In this document: positions 56,462 through 64,000 of the stretch, piece after piece
Position numbering within the stretch: the first letter of the stretch is position 1
How the letters are laid out: every line of letters starts with the position of its first letter
Assembly: GCF_003144115.1 (NCBI RefSeq)
Contig: NW_020311999.1
Location: forward strand, 849,583 to 913,582
Length of the DNA: 64,000 nt
DNA from: Tilletiopsis washingtonensis
Lineage: Eukaryota > Basidiomycota > Exobasidiomycetes > Entylomatales
Direction of reading: 5' to 3'
Made by a program: the position numbers and the translations under genes
Notes under the pieces: model-generated
Database searches by the model: none
What the model was told of the DNA's origin: nothing
What the model saw: only the letters and a program-made list of their open reading frames with translations

Positions 56462-57219
56462 ATGTCCTTCGCACGCCTCCCAATCCGCACGCTCGCCCGC
56501 CTGCCCCGCGCGGCAGCCGCACCGCCCGCACGGCGCATGCTCCATGCGGCGCCCGTGCTGCGCACCGCGCGCGGCCGCGACGTTGGCACGGGCGCCGACC
56601 CGGGCTACTCGGCGCCCTCGAGCACCGCCAAGACGGACGCGGAGCCCGAGCAGCCGCCGGCGTCGCTCGACCACACCGACGACCCCTTCCCGCTGCCGTT
56701 CGACCCGCGCCTGCAGGGCCTGTCGCTCTCGAGCAAGTCGCAGACGGACAAGCTGCCGGGCGCCGTCGACTGGGAGGGCGGCCCGCCGCCGCTCAACGCA
56801 GACGAGATGGACCCCGAGACGCCCGTGCCGCTGCGCGTGCCCGGCCGCGGGCCCGACGACGAGACGCGCGAGAAGCGCATCGCGCGCCTCGTATACCAGG
56901 CGCGCAAGCGCGGCACGCTCGAGACGGACCTGCTGCTGAGCACGTTTGCGCGCGACCACCTGCACCAGCTGCCCGATGCTGAGGTCATCGAGTTTGACCT
57001 GGTGCGTCAAAGACGTCTCCTCTGCAGCTCTGACTTTGCTGACATCCGCGACAGCTCCTCGACGAGCCCGACTGGGACATCTACTACTGGCTCACGGAGC
57101 GCAAGCCCGTGCCGCAGCGCTGGAAGGCGTCGTTTGAGACCGAGGGCCGGCTGGGCCAGCGCCTGCGCGTCCACACCAAGAACGAGGACAAGGTGCTGCG
57201 GAGGATGCCGGCGCTGTAG
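56462..57219 (+). CDS. SDH5: Succinate dehydrogenase assembly factor 2 (Sdh5)
   Basis: Matrix protein that promotes covalent FAD attachment to the succinate dehydrogenase flavoprotein subunit. Two exons (56462-57000 and about 57054-57219), about 235 residues. The N-terminus MSFARLPIRTLARLPRAAAA is a basic mitochondrial presequence. A Pro/Asp-rich stretch (DPFPLPFDPRLQGL, VPLRVPGRGPDDETREKR) precedes the SDHAF2 core. The core is recognisable by ARLVYQARKRGTLETDLLLS, TFARDHLHQLPDAEV, and LLDEPDWDIYYWLTERKPVP, closing RLRVHTKNEDKVLRRMPAL. The RKRGTLETDLLL motif is the family signature. Converges on the TMEM184-like gene. Confidence 0.95.
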
Positions 57220-57412
57220 AAGCGAGGTCAATGGTCACGCATGATAGCGATATGGGTGCGCAGGCTGCGGTGTGGGCGGAGCAGCACCCCACCCAGTTTG
57301 CTCGCATCTCGGCCTCAGGCAGGTTCGTGAGGGGTATTTGCATTGCTAGTGAGGTGCTTGCGAGCGCATACATGGGTCGAGAGGCATGAGCACGCCCCTG
57401 CGCCGTTGCGCC

Positions 57413-60291
57413 TCATCGATCCGGCGACGGCGGGTCGTAGTGCGTAATCTCTGCCACGGTCGGCGGCTCGACTTCGTGCGCGACGTGGTCGTGGCTGCCC
57501 TCCTCGGCCGTCACGACCTTGTCGTCGTGCCCGGCGTGATCATGCTCGTTGCCGCCGGACAGCGCGTCCGGGTGCGCGTCTGTCTCCTCCTCGTGCACGA
57601 CGTGCTCGACGATGTCGGCATGCTGCTCGTTGCGAGCTGGAGGCTCCTCTGCGGCGCCCTGGGCCGGCTTCGAGCTACCCGACGCCGGCTCCTGCTCGTC
57701 CTCCCAGTGCTTGCGGTAGATGCGCACCTTCTGGCCGGCGCGTAGTGCTGGGTCGCCTCTGCGGCGCTCGCGCATTCGCTGCCTGTAGCGAGGAGTCAAC
57801 GCCATCCACGCGCGTTGCGCTGCTCGGGCACTCACCTCTCCTCTGCCTCCTTGTCCTCCACCAGGATGTCGACGATGCCGAGCCGCTTGCGCTCTTCCTC
57901 CTCCTCCTTCTGCTTCTTCTTCGCCGCTGCGTCCTCATCCTCCTCCGTCCGGCTCACGTCGCCATCGTGCTCCGTGTCTATCGTCTCGTCCCCCACATTG
58001 TCCTCGCCATCGACCAGTGCACCGTATGTGCTGGCCGTAGCATTGGCACGCTTCTTCTTGCCCTTGCCGTGGCTGCCGCGCGCGCGTCCAACCTTGCTCT
58101 TCTGCTTCTTCTTGAGCTTGTGCCGCCGGATCGCGTCGTCATCCTCGTCGCGTGCGCGGCGCCGCTCCTCCTCCATGCCCACATCAACGGTCGGGTAGGC
58201 ATAGTCGCCGTGCTTGAGCTTGCGCGACGCCTCGAAGATCTGCTCCTGCTCCTCGTCGGGATCGTCAAACTCCAGGCCCGACGAGTCGCCGTCAATGTCG
58301 TCAGGGTGCAGGTAGTTCCAGGCACGCTCGGCGCCGGCGACTGCAGCCACAGCGGCAAGGCGCGGATCGGCACGGCGGAGGCGGTCGCGCATCGACGCCT
58401 CGCCGCCGTTGGCCTCGACGTCGGAGTCTGGGTCGCTGTCGGTGTGCACGACCTCGTTCGCCTCGGTCGTGAGCAGCGGCGCGTAGCCCTCGCGGCTCAT
58501 CACGTAGCGGTCGAGCCACTGCCGGAAGCTCGAGCCAGGGCCGCGGTGGCGCGTGCCGAGCGGCCCGTCGCGCGAGCCGTCGGCAGCGCTGCGCTGTGGC
58601 AGCCAGTACTTGGCTGTGGGTGCCGTGTCAGCGTGGCACTGAGAGACTGGCGCCATTGTGGCTCACCCTTGCCGCCCTGCGTGTACCGCAGGCCCGCTCT
58701 GCTGCGCCGCACGCGTCCAAGGCCCTGGTGCACGACGCCCTCGCTCGGCTCGAACATCTGATAGCCGTAGCCCTTGCCGCTCAGCGTGCCGACGCTGTCG
58801 GCGAGCACGTCGTAGCCGCCAGTGGCATCGCGAAGCGCGTAGAGCGCCGGCAGACGCGCGGCATAGTGCGCAAAGGGGTCGACGTAGTCGCGCGGCGAGA
58901 AGGCGTATGCGTGTCCGATCGCGAAGAGCGGCATCTCCAGCGAGATGAGCATGTCCTGCACGGCGATGGGCAGCTGCGACGGATCATCGACGGGTCCGAC
59001 TGGGCATGCATACGTCAGTGTATGGCTCGTGGCTCTGCTTCGGAGCGCACGCACTGTTCTTGATGAGGCCTGCAGCGACGAGGATCGAGATGGCAAGGCC
59101 CTGCCAGAAGCTGAAGAAGATGATGCCCTGCAGCGAGCGTGTGAGCTCTGTGTGGCGCTGCGAGCGGCACGCTGCGCTCACCTTGATGCAGAGGAACTTG
59201 GACGTCACGCGGAACGGAGCGAGGTCCTCGGACAGGCAGGCCCAGAACATGCCGAGGCAGTAGAGCGAGAGGAACACGCTGATGTCTGTGTGAATGTGTC
59301 AGGCGTGCGGAGCCGACGTACAGCCAGCGTCACTCACTGTACACAAAGCTGACATAGCTGTAGCCATTGGTCCAGCTCCAGCTGCCCTCCTCGTAGCAGT
59401 CGAAGCTCTTGAACAGCACCGTCGCGACGGCCAGCACCGGCTTGACCTGGACGTATTCTGCGAGTAGGTGAGCTGTGTGTGCCATGCGGTGGAGCGCGGC
59501 ATAGCTCACGCAAGATGCCACGCTTGAGCGCCAGGAACGTGTAGGGGTCGCTGCCGCCAGCGCGTCAGCCTCAGCGGCACTGCAGTCCCGAGCGCAGCAC
59601 TCACCTGACGTCCATGGGCCGCAGCACAAAATTGAAGGGGAACGGGTGCTTCGTCGGCGGCCGGCCGTGCGCGAGGATGAGCAGGCTGCGCTCGCCTCCG
59701 AGGTACTCGACGAGCAGCGCGAAGAAGCAGTAGCTGGGGCGGGCGATGTGAGCATGCCTGCTCGCGAGTCGCTGCGTTGTCGACTCGGCGGACACTCCCA
59801 GTTCTGGCCGCCGCCGCACTGGCATCGACTGCCGTCGCGTGCTAGCGAACCTGGTCTGTCCTGCCAGCTGTTCCCTCGCCGCATCACAGTGCCCGCTCTA
59901 TGCAGTGTCGCGCTGCTACTGTCCGCCGTCGCACGTCGCCCCTCCCTCACATCGCCGCGCATCGCCTATCTCGCACTCACATGACAAACGCCTCGTACAG
60001 ATCGCGCACGAGGTCGATGAAGAAGGCACCCTCCAGGCTCGTGATGCTCGCCAGGCTGCTGAGGCTGTAGATGGGCACCATGACGAGCAGGCGCACGACG
60101 CTGCGCTGCAGCACGGGCTTGCGGTAGGCGCGCAGGTGTGCGTTGATCGAGTAGAGCGAGAGCAGCGTCGAGAAGAGCGCCGCCGAGGCGCAGGCGACGA
60201 TGATGGGGAATGGCAGCGACGTCTTGGACGCTGTCACGACGGCTTGCTGGCCCTGCGCCCACAGCGGCGCGGCAGCACGTAGGCCATCCAT
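57413..60291 (-). CDS. TMEM184/DUF300-family membrane protein
   Basis: Multi-pass membrane protein of the DUF300 family (human TMEM184, plant LAZ1, organic-solute-transporter-alpha-like). It starts MDGLRAAAPLWAQGQQ. Seven hydrophobic segments are visible, spread over short exons: SLPFPIIVACASAALFSTLL, LQRSVVRLLVMVPIYSLSSL, ALLVEYLGG, VKPVLAVATVLFKSFDCY, VFLSLYCLGMFWACL, GIIFFSFWQGLAISILVAAG, and SLEMPLFAIGHAYAFSPRDY. The family core also shows RPPTKHPFPFNFV and DLAPFRVTSKFLCIK. The soluble C-terminal half is long and disordered, with acidic clusters (DTDSDPDSDVE-like) and a Lys-rich coiled block (KKKQKEEEEERKRLG, then KAEERRMRERRRGD). It ends EITHYDPPSPDR. About 780 residues. Upstream of AKR, divergent. 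Confidence 0.88.
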
Positions 60292-61475
60292 GGCGGGGCG
60301 GGAAGAGTGGAGGGGCACGGAAGAGACGTGTGCCACGCGCGCGTCAGCCGCCGCCGTTGCGCAGAGGGCCAGGTGCGGCAGCTGGCAGCTGGCAGATGCG
60401 CGGAGGAGGGCGGTGCGGCGGGAGCAGGCCCGGTGGTGCGAGGCTGGCTTGCGGTGTCAGAGAGTGGAGGGAAGGAGGCGGGCGCCTGTTGGACGGGCCC
60501 TTCCGTTCGCTGCGCGCGTCGCGCCTTTTGCTGCGCGTGGCGCTCCTTACAGATCCGCGGCGCGGGCCCGTCGGAGCACCGCGCCTCATCCATCTTCAAA
60601 CGTCTCGCAAGGCCAGATCTCGGCCCACGCAGGGAGAGCCGAGAGGTCTTTGCGGTGCGGATGTCGTCCATCTGCTCGGCGCCGTCTCTGAGCGCTGGTG
60701 AGGAGGCCACGGCGAGCGAGGAATGGCCAAGTCGGACCGCCACAAGACAGCTGCGCACGTCCTTGCGTCACTGGCACGCGCTCGCCAGCTCGCTGCGGTC
60801 TCCAAGGTGCTGCGCACGGCTCAGCCTGCTGCTGGGGAGTAGGCAGAACGACGTGGATGCTGCGTGCTCCGCCAGAGGTGCACCGCACGCAACGCCCATC
60901 CCCGGCGCTACCAGGGCCTCTCGCGCCTCTCCCTCGCTCCGCTGCACAAGCCTGTCCCAAATGTTTGAAACGTTTGAAACCTGTAGCATTTGAACCCAGG
61001 GAATATAGCGAACGTTTGGCAAACGTTTGCAAGGTTTGGGCAGGATTTGAACCCGGTTCAAGGAGGGGGACCGTCCCAGCAGCACGCGCTCTCGGTCATC
61101 TGGGAGATGACGTGAGGGCTTGCCTTGCACGCCGTGTCTAGAACACCTTCCCGGAACCCTCCAACATCTAGGGCCCAATAGTATAGGCGCAGTATACCTC
61201 ATCCGGGGAGGAGGACGCTGCTGGGACGGGGATGGCCTCCCTCGAGGCGGCGGAGTGAGGTGAGGCTGACGCGCCCGCTCGGCGTTAAGGTTAGCGCGGC
61301 GCGCGTGCCGAGGGTCCGCGGCCGCGGCGGCGCGGCACGCTTTCGGAGCCGCCGGCAGCGCATGCCGCACGGACGCCCACGAGGGTGGAGGCGAGCCGCT
61401 CCCCTTCTTGAAGGCGCTGCTGACGGCACTCCCGCCTTCGCCTCACACCCTCACCACCACCCAGCCCAGCCCACC
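60292..61475. promoter_or_regulatory. Large divergent intergenic region with an AACGTTTG/TTGAACC cluster
   Basis: About 1.18 kb between the TMEM184-like and aldo-keto reductase genes, with no supported gene. A lower-GC block at about 60958-61056 has clustered short motifs: CGTTTGAAAC twice in succession, AACGTTTG twice, and TTTGAACCC twice. The last 60 bp are C/A-rich leader (CCTCACCACCACCCAGCCC). Confidence 0.5.
60958..61056. repeat. Cluster of AACGTTTG and TTTGAACCC motifs
   Basis: The two near-tandem AAACGTTTGAAAC-type units, two further AACGTTTG motifs and two direct TTTGAACCC motifs lie within about 100 bp. AACGTT is palindromic, so the units can pair or bind a dimeric factor. The reverse strand reads GGTTCAAATCC, a perfect match to the RNA polymerase III B-box consensus, but no intact tRNA can be folded. 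Confidence 0.6.
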
Positions 61476-62867
61476 ATGTCGCAGCAGCCCATGCACAGCG
61501 TCGCCCTCGGCGGCGACGCCAAGGACATCCACATCGCCCAGATCGGTCAGTCGTGCTGGCCGGCGCACACCGAGCTAGAGATTGCTCACCCGCCGCGCGC
61601 CGCACAGGCTACGGCTCGATGCACACCTGGGGCGCCAAGCCCGTGACCGACGGCGAGATCCTCGAGACGCTCAAGGCCGCTATCGAGGGCGCCGCGCCGC
61701 ACAAGCTGCTCTTCAACGGCGGCGCCTTCTACGGCCCGCCGCACGATGCCGGCGCCAACCTGCGCATGATCAAGGTGCGGGGCGCCGTGCAAGGTGCTGC
61801 GGCGGAGTGCTGACCGCGTCGTCCTCCGCAGAACCTCTTTGCCAAGTACCCCGAGCTGCGCGAGCGCACCGTGCTCTGCATCAAGGGCGGCTTCGTCATG
61901 AAGGACTACATCGAGAAGGGCATCGCCGGCGTCAAGAACGACGCCTCGGAGGAGAATCTGCGCGAGGACCTGCGCCGCATCACCGAGGAGCTTGGCGGCG
62001 ACAAGCCGGACATCTACGAGGTGGGTGTTGAGGGCTCTCTTTGTGTTGCATGTGCTGACTGCTCCTGCAGCTGGCTCGCGTCGACAAGAGTGAGTGGTGG
62101 TGTGAGAAGTCGTGGTGCCTGGGCTGACGCAGCACACAGAGATCCCCATCGAGGAGCAGATGAAGACGATGGCCAAGCTGCGCGACGAGGGCCTCTTTGG
62201 CCACATCGGCCTGTCCGAGGTCGCCGCCGAGACGATCCGCCGTGCCGTCAAGATCACCAGCATCGCCTCCGTCGAGGTCGAGTACTCGATGTTCGAGACG
62301 ACGATCGAGGACAACGGCGTGCTGGCCGTCTGCGAGGAGCTGGCGATTCCCATCTTTGCCTACTCCGTCACGGGCAAGGGCATGCTGACGGGCACGCTCA
62401 AGAAGCGCAGCGACCTGGCGCCGGACGACATCCGCCTGCACCAGGACCGCTTCTCGGAGGAGGTGCGTGCGTGCGTGCTGCGCGGCTCTGCTCGGCGCTG
62501 ACTGGCCGCACAGAATTTCCCGCTCAACGTCAAGCTCGGCGAGGCCGTCGCTGCGCGTGCCGAGAAGCGCGGCCAGACGGGCAGCCAGCTGGCCATCGGC
62601 TGGGCCATTGCCGCGTCGAAGAAGCGCATCGTCGTGCCGATCCCGCAGACGACCAAGGTCTCGCGCGTCGAGGAGAACTTTGTGCCTGGCCGTCCCGGCA
62701 ACGAGTTGACCGCGGAGGACCAAGCCGAAGTCCGCAAGCTGCTGTGAGTGGAGGCGTGTCTGGCATGCACTTCATGCTGACCTTGCCCCGGTTCCAGCAA
62801 GGAGATCGGCGTGGCGGGCGAGCGCTACAACGCCGCCGCGCGCGAGCACATGAACCTGTGGGGCTAG
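61476..62867 (+). CDS. Aldo-keto reductase (pyridoxal-reductase-like)
   Basis: NADPH-dependent reductase of the aldo-keto reductase superfamily, probably a pyridoxal reductase (Plr1/AKR8-like). Exons include a 19-nt micro-exon (62071-62089) that gives the join IYE-LARVDK-KIPIEEQMK. Motifs: AQIGYGSMHTWG, LLFNGGAFYGPPHDAG with the catalytic Tyr, TVLCIKGGF, LRRITEELG, ASVEVEYSMFETTIEDNGVL, LAIPIFAYSVTGKGMLTG, and SQLAIGWAIAASKKRIVVPI then PQTTKVSRVEENF, the cofactor end of the barrel. It ends AREHMNLWG. About 340 residues, the family norm. The substrate assignment is inferred from similarity of the early loop to fungal Plr1 and is less sure than the family. Converges on ADE1. Confidence 0.88.
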
Positions 62868-62964
62868 CCGCATCGCCTGGCCAGCATCGCGCATCGCCCG
62901 CCTCCTCCGTCACGCATGTACCGCACGCGCCTATTCAGTCCTGACTCCCGTGACTGTGCTCTGA

Positions 62965-64000
62965 TTACTGTGCCGCGCCCTGCCATGTCCGCCCGGTGAT
63001 GCGTGCGTAGGCCTCCTTGTACTTCTCCGCCGTGCGCAGCGCGACGTCGTCGGGCAGGCGCACCTTCTCGCCCGTGTCGGCGGCGTTGTGCTTGTTGTTG
63101 GCCTTGAGCCAGGAGCGCACAAACTCTTTGTCGAACGACGACGGCGACGTGCTGTGGGCGGGTCAGGCTAAGACTGGCGGCAGCCCTGTGCGGGGCAACT
63201 CACCCGACCTTGTAGTCCTCCTCGCCCCAGAAGCGCGACGAGTCGGGCGTCAGCACCTCGTCGACGAGGATGAGCTGCTCGGCGCCGTCGGCGCCCTTGA
63301 CGACGCCAAACTCGAACTTGGTGTCGGCGAGGATGATGCCGCGCGACTGAGCGTGGGCGGCGGCCTTCTTGTATAGCGCCAGCGCGGCCTCGGACATGGC
63401 CTTGGCGAGCTTCTCGCCGATGATGCCGGGCACTAGGCAGAGTGAGTGCACACCCGCGATGCGCCCTGCTCGCTCACTCACCCTTGTCGGGATGGATGTT
63501 CTCGTCATGCTCGCCCTGCTCGGCCTTGGTGCTGGGCGTGAAGAGCGGCTCGGGGAACGCCTGGCTCTCCTGCATGCCCGCGGGCATGGCAATGCCGTGC
63601 ACGGTGCCGCTGCGCTGGTACTCGCGCCACGCCGAGCCGGTGATGTAGCCGCGCACGATGGCCTCGATGGGCAGCACGCGGGCGCGCTTCACGAGCATCG
63701 CGCGCCCCTCGACCTGCTCGCGCACCGGCGCCAGTGCCTGCTGCAGCTCGCGCGGGAAGGCGTCCCACGACGTGGCCAGCAGGTGCGAGGGCAGAATCGA
63801 CGGCGTGAGCAGGTCGAACCAGTAGGCCGAGAGGGCGTGCAGCAGCGGTCCCTTCTCCGGAATGCCCTGCGCAGCGTGTGAGCGTAGGTGGTGTCGTGCT
63901 GTGGAGCGCAACGCACGTTGTCGAGGATCACGTCGAAGGCCGAGATGCGGTCCGTCGCGACGAAGAGGATGGCGTCGCGGTACTCGGGCGCCACGTCGGC
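62965..64000 (-). CDS. ADE1: SAICAR synthetase, C-terminal part (cut by window edge)
   Basis: Phosphoribosylaminoimidazole-succinocarboxamide synthase, step 7 of purine biosynthesis. The 5' end lies beyond position 64000, so only the part from about PEYRDAILFVATDRISAFDV onward is present. Visible motifs: ATDRISAFDV, GPLLHALSAYWFDLL, LVKRARVLPIEAIVRGYITG, SAWREYQRSGTVHGIAMPAG, PSTKAEQGEHDENI, GIILADTKFEFG and ILVDEVLTPDSSRFW, then FDKEFVRSWLKANNK and ARITGRTWQGAAQ. The substrate-binding and catalytic segments of the family appear intact. Three or more short introns break it (near 63156-63205, 63432-63481 and 63865-63915). Converges on the aldo-keto reductase gene with about 97 bp between the stops. 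Confidence 0.96.

Noticed and set aside
61040-61105. Possible tRNA on the - strand (perfect B-box, weak A-box at tRNA spacing)
   Set aside because: The acceptor stem cannot pair, the D-stem fails and the T-stem has a mismatch, so no cloverleaf forms.
1-64000. CRISPR array, prophage or bacterial operon features
   Set aside because: The window is eukaryotic, with spliceosomal introns; no regularly spaced repeats or phage genes are present.

Overview
The window is a 64 kb piece of a gene-dense nuclear genome from a GC-rich fungus, most likely a basidiomycete. Three things point there. Fungus-specific genes are present: homoaconitase of the alpha-aminoadipate lysine pathway, a SOG2-type RAM-pathway protein and a Cdc15-type F-BAR cytokinesis protein. 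Introns are many and tiny (mostly 45-65 nt), with GTGAGT/GTGCGT donors, a CTGAC-like branch site and a CAG acceptor. There is also a TKL-type kinase carrying a C1 domain. A smut-type (Ustilaginomycotina-like) lineage would fit, but that is inference; the sequence alone does not fix the genus. I see no CRISPR array, plasmid, phage, retroelement or transposon.

Layout. 0.5-12 kb: a small unknown gene, MBF1, the Cdc15-type F-BAR/SH3 protein, a dynamin-like GTPase and a PrxQ/BCP peroxiredoxin with a histone-H1-like tail. 12-14.7 kb: the TKL kinase with a C1 domain. 14.7-21.7 kb: a visibly AT-richer island with two tandem paralogous genes of unknown function, three copies of a repeat in their 3' flanks and long non-coding stretches. 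21.7-34.3 kb: acyl-protein thioesterase, a complex I assembly factor (NDUFAF2-like), the prenyltransferase alpha subunit, ataxin-10, a histidine phosphatase, phosphoacetylglucosamine mutase and an alpha/beta hydrolase. 34.4-46.9 kb: a CorA-type Mg2+ transporter, an LtrA-family membrane protein, a low-complexity stress-type protein and homoaconitase. 46.9-56.1 kb: SOG2, LSM5 and two tandem F-box genes. 56.4-64 kb: SDHAF2, a TMEM184/DUF300 membrane protein, an aldo-keto reductase and the 3' part of SAICAR synthetase (ADE1), cut by the window edge.

Genes mostly alternate in strand, giving short convergent 3' gaps (roughly 70-160 bp in many cases) and divergent promoters. Most encode housekeeping functions: cell division and polarity (Cdc15-like, ataxin-10, SOG2, prenyltransferase, acyl-protein thioesterase), mitochondrial assembly (NDUFAF2-like, SDHAF2), lysine, purine and chitin-precursor biosynthesis, and RNA or transcription factors (LSM5, MBF1). 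There is no operon-like pathway cluster.

The part that ordinary annotation does not explain is the 15-21.5 kb island. Its two genes align from end to end. They share an internal exon of exactly 132 nt in the same phase and with flanking introns at matching positions, yet I recognise no known domain in either. Gene models were assembled by eye from splice signals and reading frame. Ends of well-conserved genes are reliable, but some internal exon borders remain unverified.
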